From positions 1 through 24,698 of the forward strand of contig DATBED010000021.1 of assembly GCA_036276195.1 (NCBI GenBank): 24,698 nucleotides of DNA. The letters run 5' to 3'. Position numbers and translations under genes: made by a program. Source of the stretch: DATBED01 sp036276195. Lineage in GTDB: Bacteria > Patescibacteriota > Saccharimonadia > Saccharimonadales > UBA4665. The notes below the pieces were generated by a model. It did not search any database and was not told the origin of the DNA. It worked only from the letters and a program-made list of their open reading frames with translations. This document shows, piece after piece, positions 6,262 through 12,653 of this stretch (positions within the stretch are counted from its first letter, which is position 1; each line of letters begins with the position of its first letter).

Positions 6262-6519
6262 TTATACTGCGACCTGTCTAACGGCCTGTTCAACTGCACC
6301 GATTTGGACTAGTTGTCCGGCTCTAGAGTAAAGCTCTATCTCGCTTAGCTTGAGAGGAGCTATCATAGCTTCTAGTAAAGCCATGCCTGTGAGACCTGAA
6401 CGCTGTAGTTCGCGAGCCAGCAAGCCCTCATCCGATACCAATCGTATAGGCTTCCTCTGTTCAACTACTACGGAACAGTCGTTAAAAGATCCAGGGACGA
6501 CACTTGCTATTCCTTGCAT
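6262..6519 (-). CDS. unknown 85-residue protein, first gene of the trpS operon
   Basis: I do not recognise this protein. It has a strong ribosome-binding site (AAGGAG, 6526-6531) six bases before its ATG, so it is very probably real. It begins just after the T-run of the attenuator terminator. The sequence is soluble-looking and mixed alpha/beta, with one Cys and no Trp. A predicted helix runs over about residues 30-56 (GLLARELQRSGLTGMALLEAM is its core). Being placed between the attenuator and trpS, it should be induced together with trpS. Its lack of tryptophan would allow synthesis during Trp starvation. A regulatory or Trp-metabolism role is possible but not shown. Confidence 0.7.
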   Translation of the reverse strand: MQGIASVVPGSFNDCSVVVEQRKPIRLVSDEGLLARELQRSGLTGMALLEAMIAPLKLSEIELYSRAGQLVQIGAVEQAVRQVAV

Positions 6520-6536
6520 TTTATTCTCCTTAAATT

Positions 6537-6558
6537 AAAAAACCGCCTGGGTGGCGGT
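6537..6558 (-). terminator. intrinsic terminator of the trpS-operon attenuator
   Basis: In the minus-strand RNA, ACCGCC (6558-6553), a five-base loop ACCCA and GGCGGT (6547-6542) form a 6-bp GC-rich hairpin followed by a run of U (6542-6537). It lies between the leader peptide ORF and the ribosome-binding site of the 85-residue gene. It can end both the leader transcript and readthrough from rpsI. Confidence 0.85.
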
Positions 6559-6616
6559 GAGCTTATTTTAATTGATTTAATTATTTATGCACGCAAAGCA
6601 CCGCCACGAGTTGTGG
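6551..6616 (-). promoter_or_regulatory. attenuator: competing pairing and antiterminator hairpin
   Basis: Segment 2, GTGGCGGTG (6607-6599), lies in the leader peptide coding region. It is perfectly complementary over 9 bases to segment 3, CACCGCCAC (6559-6551), which is also the left arm of the terminator. Pairing 2:3 therefore prevents termination. Segment 1, CCAC (6616-6613), can pair with GTGG at the start of segment 2. A ribosome stalled at the Trp codon (6626-6624) would cover segment 1 and free segment 2. A ribosome reaching the stop (6587-6585) would cover most of segment 2 and let the terminator form. This is the standard logic of ribosome-mediated attenuation. Confidence 0.75.
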
Positions 6617-6650
6617 ATGTAAACCAGTAGCTGTGATATTGCATTGACAT
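6585..6650 (-). CDS. Trp-responsive leader peptide of the trpS operon
   Basis: This 21-codon ORF reads MSMQYHSYWF followed by TSTTRGGALRA and a TAA stop. It contains a single Trp codon (6624-6626) in an aromatic cluster (Tyr-Trp-Phe). No Shine-Dalgarno precedes it. The ATG is 7 bases after the -10 box, so the mRNA should be leaderless or begin one or two bases earlier. Its position relative to the 9-base antiterminator and the terminator is what marks it as a leader peptide and not a chance ORF. A second in-frame ATG at 6644 is possible. With only one Trp codon the response may be modest. Confidence 0.72.
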   Translation of the reverse strand: MSMQYHSYWFTSTTRGGALRA

Positions 6651-6657
6651 GTTGAGT

Positions 6658-6686
6658 AATATATACCCTATGTCAATGGCTGTCAA
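6658..6686 (-). promoter_or_regulatory. consensus promoter of the trpS operon
   Basis: TTGACA (6681-6686), a 17-base spacer and TATATT (6658-6663) match the sigma70 consensus 6/6 and 5/6. The predicted start is at about 6650-6652, at the leader peptide ATG. The -35 box begins ten bases after the end of rpsI, so the ribosomal and trpS units are placed almost back to back. Confidence 0.8.
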
Positions 6687-6696
6687 ATTTGGGGGT

Positions 6697-7095
6697 TTAG
6701 CGCTTGGTGAATTGGCGTTGTTTGCGAGCGCCTTTGAGGCCGAACTTTTTTCGTTCTTTTTCGCGAGAGTCTCGACCTAACAGGTCGGCCCGCTTAAGGG
6801 TGCTTTTGAAATCTTCATTAACTACGACCATGGCTTTGGCGATGCCCAGGCGAATCGCTTCGGCCTGGCCTTCGTGCCCACCGCCGGAAACCACCACGCT
6901 AACGTCAAACTTATTGACGTTATCAAGTACTACAAACGGTTGCTGCAATTTGCCAAGCAAGTATTTGCTGGCTGCAAAATAGTCTTCGGCTGTTTGGCCA
7001 TTGATTGTAATGGCGCCTTTGCCGCCGCTTAGGCGTACGCGGGCGGTGGAGCTTTTGCGCCGGCCTAAGCCGTAAAAATAAGAATCTTTGGCCAT
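6697..7095 (-). CDS. rpsI: 30S ribosomal protein S9 (uS9)
   Basis: The 132-residue protein has the S9 core: GLGRRKSSTARVRL near the N-terminus, the GGGHEGQAEAIRLGIAKAM helix, and the C-terminal tail ending in KRQFTKR-type basic residues (RKQRQFTKR). That tail reaches the P-site tRNA. It is the last gene of the ribosomal run and follows rplM with a one-base overlap (TAATG), the conserved rplM-rpsI pair. No terminator separates it from the trpS promoter; the attenuator hairpin is the first terminator downstream. Confidence 0.97.
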   Translation of the reverse strand: MAKDSYFYGLGRRKSSTARVRLSGGKGAITINGQTAEDYFAASKYLLGKLQQPFVVLDNVNKFDVSVVVSGGGHEGQAEAIRLGIAKAMVVVNEDFKSTLKRADLLGRDSREKERKKFGLKGARKQRQFTKR

Positions 7096-7538
7096 TATTT
7101 ATTGTCCTTTGCAACGGATATTACTTGGGGTTTTTGGGCTTCGTGCTGGTGCTCGCTGCCGGCATAGACTTTGAGGCGCTTCAGGCGCTCGTCACGTAAC
7201 TTGTTAACTGGCAGCATGCCGCGGATGGCGTTGGTGATGGCAAAAGTTGGGTCTTTAGTCATTTTCTCGGCCAAAGTAGCTTCTTTGAGGCCGCCTGGAT
7301 AGCTGCTGTGGCGGTAATAGACCTTCTTATTAAGCTTGTCGCCGGTAACGACGGTTTGCTCGGCGTTGACGATAACGACAAAGTCGCCACAATCAATATG
7401 CTTGGTGAACTGCGGTTTGCCTTTACCGGTCAACAGAGTGGCGGCCAGGGTGGCTAGGCGACCCATTGGCGCTTCAGACGCATCTAGCACGTACCACTTA
7501 CGCTCGACATCAGTTGGCTTGGCGCTAAAAGTCTTCAT
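7095..7538 (-). CDS. rplM: 50S ribosomal protein L13 (uL13)
   Basis: The 147-residue product is a standard-length L13. Hallmarks are RKWYVLDASEAPMGRLATLAATLLTGK, DCGDFVVIVNAEQTVVTGDK, YYRHSSYPGGLKE and AIRGMLPVNKLRDERLKRLKVYAGSEHQHEAQKP (each a short part of the canonical protein). L13 is an early assembly protein of the large subunit. The ATG overlaps the stop of rplQ (ATGA) and its own stop overlaps rpsI, so the three genes are translationally coupled. Confidence 0.97.
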   Translation of the reverse strand: MKTFSAKPTDVERKWYVLDASEAPMGRLATLAATLLTGKGKPQFTKHIDCGDFVVIVNAEQTVVTGDKLNKKVYYRHSSYPGGLKEATLAEKMTKDPTFAITNAIRGMLPVNKLRDERLKRLKVYAGSEHQHEAQKPQVISVAKDNK

Positions 7539-8011
7539 GACTTAGCTCCTTTACTCGGCGCTGGAGCTTTTTTGGCTTTAGGGGTCGGTTTGGTGGTGGC
7601 TGGTTTTTGCGCGGCTGAGGCGGTGACTGGTTTGGCGACCGGAGCTTCTTTGAGGTCATCAACGAAGCTGACGCGGGCCAGCTGGGCGTTATCTCCAGTC
7701 CGCAGGCTGGTCTTTTCGATACGCAAGTGACCACTGACGCGGCCTTTTAGTTTGGGAGCAATCTCATCAACTAACTTGTGAGCACTGGCAATTGTTTGCA
7801 AGCCACTCAAAACTTGGCGACGGTTGTGCAGGTCGCCCTTTTTGGCCTTAGTAATCAGCTTTTCTAAGTATGGCACGACTTCTTTGGCCTTTGGCAGTGT
7901 GGTTTCGATGGATTCGTACTTCACCAAGGAATCGGCCAGGCCGGCAATAAGAGCCTGGCGCTGGTCGCTCTCGCGGTGTAGTTTGCGGCCCTGGTATCCG
8001 TGACGATGCAT
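7535..8011 (-). CDS. rplQ: 50S ribosomal protein L17 (bL17) with extended tail
   Basis: The N-terminal 115 residues are typical L17 (MHRHGYQGRKLHRESDQRQAL, a conserved opening, then LITKAKKGDLHNRRQVL). The protein is 158 residues because of a C-terminal tail of about 40 residues rich in Ala, Pro, Lys and Thr (from about 118). The tail is probably disordered and basic. L17 sits near the peptide exit tunnel. It directly follows rpoA, the usual end of the alpha operon. Confidence 0.96.
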   Translation of the reverse strand: MHRHGYQGRKLHRESDQRQALIAGLADSLVKYESIETTLPKAKEVVPYLEKLITKAKKGDLHNRRQVLSGLQTIASAHKLVDEIAPKLKGRVSGHLRIEKTSLRTGDNAQLARVSFVDDLKEAPVAKPVTASAAQKPATTKPTPKAKKAPAPSKGAKS

Positions 8012-8012
8012 T

Positions 8013-8972
8013 TTACAGCTCCAGTTCCGCTAACTTTTCTTTAACTTCATCGAGAGCCTTGCTGCCGAAGCCTTTCAGGTCGCGCAGCTCGGCATCAGAC
8101 AGGGCAAAAAGGTCGCGAATGGTATGGATGTCGTTGTTAATCAGAGCGTTGGTTGTACGGGCGCTCAGGTTGAGGTCTTCAATGGAAGTGCTTAAGGCTG
8201 TCGTTTCTTCACCCAGCATATCGTCGGTACCGAAGTCGCCACTTGAGACAGCGGTGCCGGCTTCAGCAACTTCAGCCGTTGATACTCGAGTCTTGCCAGC
8301 TAGGGCAGTATACTGGTTGACCAAGATGGCCGAGGCTTCTTCGAAAGCGTCGCGTGGCGTGATAGAACCGTCGGTGTCGACTGTAATTAGCAGGCGATCC
8401 AGATCGGTTGCTTGGCCGACACGGGTCTTTTCCACCTTGTAGCGTACCCGCAGCACAGGGCTGAAGATGGCGTCTAGAGCGATCATGTCGCTGGCCTTCT
8501 TGATAGCGCCTTCTTCGATGGTACGGTAGCCGCGGCCAACTTCAACCGCGAGATCAACCACTAGTTTGGCCTTGGGGTCGTCAATTGTGGCAATGAGGTG
8601 GTCTGGATTAACTATTTCGACGTCGGCATTGGTCTCGATGTCTTTAGCCGTAACCATACCCTTGCCAGATTTAACAATCCGCAAGTTCTGCGGTTCGCTG
8701 CCGTAAACGCGGAAACGCACGCCCTTAAGATTGATCATAATATCGACAATGTCTTCTTTAATGCCTGGCACACTGGTGAATTCGTGGGTAGCGCCTTCAA
8801 TCTTGAAGGCAGTGACGGCGGCGCCGGAAATGCTCGACAATAGCACACGCCGTAAGCTATTGCCCAGCGTCATGCCGTAGCCGCTGTGCAGCGGCTCAAT
8901 CACAAAGGAAGCGCTGTTGTCGCTATGGTCGTCTACCTTGACGATTCCCGGTGTATGAATAGTATTTGACAT
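8013..8972 (-). CDS. rpoA: RNA polymerase alpha subunit
   Basis: The 319-residue protein forms the alpha dimer that nucleates RNA polymerase assembly. The N-terminal domain (to about 225) contains EPLHSGYGMTLGNSLRRVLL, the dimerisation and beta-contact region. After an acidic linker (about 226-255) the C-terminal domain (about 260-319) carries the helix-hairpin-helix elements of the UP-element binding fold (SARTTNALINNDIHTIRDL and LKGFGSKALDEV). Length is normal. It follows rpsD and precedes rplQ as in the alpha operon of most bacteria. An AGGAGG-type ribosome-binding site precedes the ATG. Confidence 0.97.
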   Translation of the reverse strand: MSNTIHTPGIVKVDDHSDNSASFVIEPLHSGYGMTLGNSLRRVLLSSISGAAVTAFKIEGATHEFTSVPGIKEDIVDIMINLKGVRFRVYGSEPQNLRIVKSGKGMVTAKDIETNADVEIVNPDHLIATIDDPKAKLVVDLAVEVGRGYRTIEEGAIKKASDMIALDAIFSPVLRVRYKVEKTRVGQATDLDRLLITVDTDGSITPRDAFEEASAILVNQYTALAGKTRVSTAEVAEAGTAVSSGDFGTDDMLGEETTALSTSIEDLNLSARTTNALINNDIHTIRDLFALSDAELRDLKGFGSKALDEVKEKLAELEL

Positions 8973-8987
8973 GCTTGCTCTCCTCCT

Positions 8988-9608
8988 TTAGCGTGAGTAA
9001 TACTCGACTATTAACTGCTCGTTTATATCCGGCTCAGCGTCGTCGCGTGACGGTTGGCTGGTAATTGATACATTTACCTTCTTGCGGTCGACCTTCAGCC
9101 AGCCCGGGATGTCGCTAGGACTGGGGCTGACGTCGTCTAACTTCTTGAAGTACTCGGTTTTTAGACTGTGCGGCCGGGCCGTTAAGCTATCGCCGGCCTT
9201 TAGGCGGATTGAGGGAATATCGACACGCACATCGTTCAGTAGGAAATGGCCATGGGTGACCAGTTGGCGGGCGGCACGGCGGCTGGGCGCGAACCCGGCC
9301 CGATAAATGACGTTATCAGCCCGCTGTTCCAGCAGCTGTAAGAGCACCTGGCCGGATTGGCCCGGGCGACGGTTGGCTTCTTTCATCAGGTTACTGAACT
9401 GTTTTTCGAGTAGCCCATAAAGGCGCTTGACCTTCTGCTTTTCGCGCAGCTGTAAGCTGTACTGGCTGGCTTTACCGCGCGGTGGCCGCCCTTGCGGATT
9501 CTGGCCAGGCTTAGACGTACGCTTGACCAAAGCTTTGTGGGCTTTAGGGTGCAAGGCGTAGCCCTCGCGGCGGCTCATTTTGACAATAGACTGTCGGTCG
9601 CGTGCCAT
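8988..9608 (-). CDS. rpsD: 30S ribosomal protein S4 (uS4), zinc-free form
   Basis: The 206-residue product has the S4 N-terminal region with KQKVKRLYGLLEKQFSNL. The S4 RNA-binding domain follows (about 98-160, RADNVIYRAGFAPSRRAARQLVTHGHFLLND), and the C-terminus ends EQLIVEYYSR. S4 is a primary 16S rRNA binder that starts 30S assembly. The N-terminal cysteines that bind zinc in C+ S4 proteins are missing. Translation is coupled to rpsK (TAATG overlap). In many bacteria S4 represses the alpha operon; I did not identify a binding structure here. Confidence 0.96.
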   Translation of the reverse strand: MARDRQSIVKMSRREGYALHPKAHKALVKRTSKPGQNPQGRPPRGKASQYSLQLREKQKVKRLYGLLEKQFSNLMKEANRRPGQSGQVLLQLLEQRADNVIYRAGFAPSRRAARQLVTHGHFLLNDVRVDIPSIRLKAGDSLTARPHSLKTEYFKKLDDVSPSPSDIPGWLKVDRKKVNVSITSQPSRDDAEPDINEQLIVEYYSR

Positions 9609-10066
9609 TAGATTCGCCTGGCCTTTCGCGGCCGTACACCACCATGGGGCACGCCGGTGACATCGGTGATCGATTCTACACCAATGTCGAGGCCGTTCAA
9701 TACACGTACGGCTGCATCGCGCCCTAAACCGATTCCTTTTATAAACACTTCGGCCTTGCCGAAACCGTATTGCTGCTTGGCAGCCTGCGCAGCGCGCTCG
9801 GCAGCCACTTGGGCGGCATAGGCCGTGCCCTTCTTAGAGCCACGGAAGCCGCAAGTACCGGCACTAGATGTGGTCAACACATTGCCCTTGCTGTCGGTAA
9901 AAGTAACGATGGTGTTGTTGAAGGTCGCTAAAACATGAACCTGACCGCTTGGCACATTACGCTTGGCCTTCTTGCGCTTAGGCGTGGCCTTGGCTTCGGG
10001 CGTTTCGGCGGCCACTGCCGTGGTCTCGGCCTTTTCTTCAACTGGTGCGCTTGTGTCGTCTGCCAT
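9608..10066 (-). CDS. rpsK: 30S ribosomal protein S11 (uS11) with N-terminal extension
   Basis: The S11 core begins at about residue 40 (SGQVHVLATFNNTIVTFTD) and includes SSAGTCGFRGSKKGTAYAAQ, the GIGLGRDAAVRVL turn, and the C-terminal DVTGVPHGGVRPRKARRI. The first 38 residues are an added acidic then basic Ala/Glu/Lys segment, making the protein 152 residues against about 129 in E. coli. The ATG at 10066 is three bases from the end of rpsM and no better internal start is obvious, so the extension is probably real. Confidence 0.96.
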   Translation of the reverse strand: MADDTSAPVEEKAETTAVAAETPEAKATPKRKKAKRNVPSGQVHVLATFNNTIVTFTDSKGNVLTTSSAGTCGFRGSKKGTAYAAQVAAERAAQAAKQQYGFGKAEVFIKGIGLGRDAAVRVLNGLDIGVESITDVTGVPHGGVRPRKARRI

Positions 10067-10068
10067 GC

Positions 10069-10455
10069 TTAAGTCTTAGAGGCTACCTTCTTAGCCGTGC
10101 CACCAACAGTGACTTTCTTACCACGCTTGGTTCTGGCGTTGGTCTTGGTACGTTGGCCGCGCGCCGGCAAGCCGGCCGTGTGGCGCAGGCCGCGGTAACT
10201 CTTAATGTCTTTTAGGCGCTTGATGTTGCCGCTGACAATCCGCTGTAATTCACCTTCAACGACGTAATCGGCATTAATGGCGTCTTGAATACGGGATATT
10301 TCGCCATCGGTCAGATTCTTCACCCTAGTGGTCGATTCTACGTTTGCCCGCTTCAAAATGTCGTAAGCACTCTTCGGCCCAAGGCCGTGCACGTACGTCA
10401 AGGCCACCCAGACTTGCTTCTCATTAGGAATCGTTACACCGGATATACGAGCCAC
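10069..10455 (-). CDS. rpsM: 30S ribosomal protein S13 (uS13)
   Basis: The 128-residue product starts MARISGVTIPNEKQVWVALTY. It has the helix-hairpin-helix YVHGLGPKSAYDIL, the LKDIKSYRGLRHTAGLPARGQRTKTNARTKRG hallmark (split in the family as RGLRH and GQRT-N-RTR), and a basic tail. S13 contacts P-site tRNA and the large subunit. It begins two bases after rpmJ and precedes rpsK, the canonical alpha operon order. Confidence 0.97.
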   Translation of the reverse strand: MARISGVTIPNEKQVWVALTYVHGLGPKSAYDILKRANVESTTRVKNLTDGEISRIQDAINADYVVEGELQRIVSGNIKRLKDIKSYRGLRHTAGLPARGQRTKTNARTKRGKKVTVGGTAKKVASKT

Positions 10456-10457
10456 AG

Positions 10458-10574
10458 TTAACCCTGCCTCTGTTTATGCTTAGGTTTCAGCTTATTAATA
10501 ACATAAAGACGGCCCTTACGACGGACAATCTTATCATCTGGACTAATCTTTTTAACGCTGGCACGCACTTTCAT
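10458..10574 (-). CDS. rpmJ: 50S ribosomal protein L36 (bL36), cysteine-free
   Basis: A 38-codon ORF reads MKVRASVKKISPDDKIVRRK followed by GRLYVINKLKPKHKQRQG. It aligns with canonical L36 (MKVRPSVKPIC...KVIRRKGRV...NPKHKQRQG) from end to end. The zinc-binding Cys and His positions of the C+ form are replaced (for example Ser-Pro-Asp-Asp where CEKC stands), so this is a zinc-independent form. AGGAG lies 11 bases before the ATG at 10574; an ATG three codons upstream (10583) is too close to that site. Position between infA and rpsM is conserved in bacteria. Confidence 0.93.
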   Translation of the reverse strand: MKVRASVKKISPDDKIVRRKGRLYVINKLKPKHKQRQG

Positions 10575-10622
10575 GCGGATCATTGCTCCTTTGCTGCGAT
10601 GACTCACTGCTTTAGTGGGCTC

Positions 10623-10844
10623 TTAACCCTTGCGGTACGTAATTCGACCCTTCGTAAGATCGTAAGGCGTCAATTCTACGGTAACGCTGTCGCCGGGTAC
10701 GATGCGGATGAAGTGCTTTCGCATCTTACCGGCCACATGAGCTATAATTTGGTGGCCATTCTCGAGTTCTACCCTAAATTGGGTTCCCGGCAGAGTCTCT
10801 ATAACCGTACCGGTGAGCTCGATAACTTCCTTGTTGGCCGCCAT
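10623..10844 (-). CDS. infA: translation initiation factor IF-1
   Basis: The 73-residue OB-fold protein matches IF-1 throughout (EVIELTGTVIETLPGTQFRVELENG, then AHVAGKMRKHFIRIVPGD and ELTPYDLTKGRITYR, shown here as landmarks). IF-1 binds the 30S A site during initiation. There is no Shine-Dalgarno before the ATG. The -10 box of the nearest promoter ends 18 bases upstream, so the mRNA leader is only about 10-12 bases. It is the first gene of a unit running through rpsI. Confidence 0.96.
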   Translation of the reverse strand: MAANKEVIELTGTVIETLPGTQFRVELENGHQIIAHVAGKMRKHFIRIVPGDSVTVELTPYDLTKGRITYRKG

Positions 10845-10862
10845 AAATATAACTAAGGCTCA

Positions 10863-10892
10863 ATTATAGCAGGTCCCACAACGATTTGTAAA
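10863..10892 (-). promoter_or_regulatory. proximal promoter of the infA-rpsI unit
   Basis: TTTACA (10887-10892), an 18-base spacer and a perfect TATAAT (10863-10868) with an upstream TGC (extended -10) lie just before infA. A 7-bp inverted repeat (CCACAAC/GTTGTGG, 10876-10882 and 10911-10917) flanks the -35 box and could be an operator or chance. Confidence 0.75.
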
Positions 10893-10932
10893 GTGTTTTT
10901 ATGCGGAAAAGTTGTGGTTGTTTTCGAGCTTA

Positions 10933-10962
10933 ATTATACAGCGATTCGGAAGTCCTTGTAAA
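10933..10962 (-). promoter_or_regulatory. distal promoter of the infA-rpsI unit
   Basis: A second TTTACA (10957-10962), 18-base spacer and TATAAT (10933-10938) repeat the proximal promoter exactly 70 bases upstream. Tandem strong promoters fit the high demand for the alpha operon products. Confidence 0.7.
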
Positions 10963-11014
10963 GGCACCTCCCTTTCCTTTCCGCGAGCCCGATCCAGCTA
11001 CCCGTTTTATTGGC

Positions 11015-11052
11015 GACGTATAAAGTATGGCATTTCCCATACTTTATACGTC
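11015..11052. repeat. perfect 16-bp inverted repeat with 6-base loop
   Basis: GACGTATAAAGTATGG (11015-11030), loop catttc, and its exact reverse complement (11037-11052) lie 34 bases after the secY stop. The stem is long and perfect, but neither side carries a T-run, so it is not a textbook intrinsic terminator. It may mark or protect the 3' end of the secY transcript or act as a protein binding site. Confidence 0.85.
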
Positions 11053-11085
11053 TGGCATAAATCGTTAAGCAGAGTTCACGTCGTA

Positions 11086-12588
11086 CTATTTTTTGGAGCG
11101 GCGCAACAGGCGGCGCCCAAAGCGCAAGCGATTGCCTCCCGGCGGGACTATAGCCCCTGTTGCATCGCTATCGTAAAAGAAGTCGGGTTGCGAGTATTGG
11201 TCGTAGGTGACCATTAAGGCACGCGACTCTACGGCCCGCAGCGTCTGCAAGGCCACAGAAACCAAGATCAGCACGCTGGTACCGCCAATGGCGATGTTAC
11301 TACTAATAAACACTTGGGCAATAATCGGCACGACGGCTAAAATACCTAGGCTGATGGCTCCGAAAAACGTCAGACGGTTAACGATCCGGCCGAGATATTT
11401 TTCGGTCTGTTCACCGCCGCGCACGCCCTCGATAAAGCCACCTTGCTTGTGCAGGTTCTCGGCAATCTCTTTAGAATTAAAGGTAATGCTGGTGTAAAAG
11501 AAGGTGAAAACAAAGACTAACAAGAAGTAAACCACCGGGTAAATGTAAGCTTTCAATCCTTCGGTGGAGAAGGTTTGGGCCGAGGGCGGCTGGAACCAGG
11601 TAACCAGGTTTTGGCCGATTTGTGCCAAATGGGCGGAATGGCCGCCGCCCAGCAGCTGGCCGACAAAGCTCGGCACGCTTAAGAAAGCCACGGCAAAGAT
11701 GATCGGCACCACGCCGGCCGTGATCAGCTTGACCGGCAGCACCGTTGTAATGCCGCCGTAAGTGCGGTTTCCTTGCACCCGTTTGGCATAATTCACCGTC
11801 AGGTTACGCGCCGCTTCATTGAGCATTACCACCGCCCATGTCACTACCAAAACCGCCACCAAAAGCAGCAAGCTGGCGAGCGCCGCCTTTCCATTAATAG
11901 GCAAGGAGTGCCCGAAAAGCTTCCAATGGTGGCCCTTGCCGACGGCCGTGCTAACAATCTGGCCGATGGTGCTGGGCAGGCGGCTAACGATTCCTACCGT
12001 GATAATCAACGAGATGCCATTACCAACAGATTGCTCGGTCACCAGCTCGCCCAGCCACATCAGCAGCATAGAGCCGCCGGTTAGGGCGGCAACCATTAGC
12101 ACCCATTGCATCGGCGAGGCATGGGCCGTGATGTCGCCAATGCCGCCGATCGACTGGGCGTACTGACGGATCAGGTAAATCGAGCCGACGGACTGGATAA
12201 TCGCCAGCGGCAGCGTTAACATGCGGGTGTACTGATTAATCTTTTTCTGGCCGAACTCACCTTCTTTATGCAGCGCCTCAAGTTGCGGAATAGCCTTGGT
12301 CAGCAGCTGCATGATAATTGAGGCGTTAATGTACGGCCCCATGCCGGCGATCATGATTGAGAAATTAGCCAACGCGCCACCGCTTAGCACATTGGCGAAA
12401 CTGAGCAGCTGCGGCGTATTGTTGGAATTAAACAGATTCTGCAAAACTTGATGCAGCGTTTGCGGATTGCCGAGCGGCACCGGAATGTGCGCCAATATCC
12501 GGAAGACCAGTAGGATACCCACAACGGCCAGCAAGCGGCCACGCATATCTTTGTGGCCCAACGACTTAAGTATTATCTTCCAATTCAC
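11086..12588 (-). CDS. secY: preprotein translocase subunit SecY
   Basis: SecY forms the channel for protein export and membrane insertion. The 500-residue product has the conserved start (about 1-40, MRGRLLAVVGILLVFRILAH with AHIPVP following), ten predicted membrane helices, and the conserved cytoplasmic loops (GGITTVLPVKLITAGVVPIIFA, then KEIAENLHKQGGFIEGVRGGEQT as landmarks). It is about 60 residues longer than E. coli SecY; part of the surplus is a loop near residues 310-340 and an extended C-terminus. The start is GTG (12588), supported by alignment of the N-terminal helix and by GAGGGTGA about 10 bases upstream. adk and map, its usual downstream neighbours, are absent. Confidence 0.96.
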   Translation of the reverse strand: MNWKIILKSLGHKDMRGRLLAVVGILLVFRILAHIPVPLGNPQTLHQVLQNLFNSNNTPQLLSFANVLSGGALANFSIMIAGMGPYINASIIMQLLTKAIPQLEALHKEGEFGQKKINQYTRMLTLPLAIIQSVGSIYLIRQYAQSIGGIGDITAHASPMQWVLMVAALTGGSMLLMWLGELVTEQSVGNGISLIITVGIVSRLPSTIGQIVSTAVGKGHHWKLFGHSLPINGKAALASLLLLVAVLVVTWAVVMLNEAARNLTVNYAKRVQGNRTYGGITTVLPVKLITAGVVPIIFAVAFLSVPSFVGQLLGGGHSAHLAQIGQNLVTWFQPPSAQTFSTEGLKAYIYPVVYFLLVFVFTFFYTSITFNSKEIAENLHKQGGFIEGVRGGEQTEKYLGRIVNRLTFFGAISLGILAVVPIIAQVFISSNIAIGGTSVLILVSVALQTLRAVESRALMVTYDQYSQPDFFYDSDATGAIVPPGGNRLRFGRRLLRRSKK

Positions 12589-12620
12589 CTGTTTAGTTCA
12601 CCCTCAAAATAATTAATACC

Positions 12621-12649
12621 AGTATGACACAAGTGAGGTGCTCTAGGAA
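12621..12649 (-). promoter_or_regulatory. possible secY promoter
   Basis: TTCCTA (12644-12649), a 17-base spacer and CATACT (12621-12626) preceded by TGT lie in the 65-base gap after the ABC transporter gene. The match is weak, but the gap is one of few in the ribosomal run. Confidence 0.3.
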
Positions 12650-12653
12650 ACCA

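Noticed and set aside
6261..6266. Internal trpS promoter (perfect TATAAT)
   Set aside because: No acceptable -35 box at 15-19 bases and no extended TG; kept only as a remark under trpS.
6537..6558. Plain terminator of the ribosomal operon
   Set aside because: It does lie after rpsI, but its left arm is exactly complementary to the leader peptide region and it is downstream of a new promoter, so an attenuator explains more.
10876..10917. CCACAAC/GTTGTGG repeat as a defined operator for infA
   Set aside because: A 7-bp repeat with a 28-base spacer can arise by chance; noted only under the promoter.
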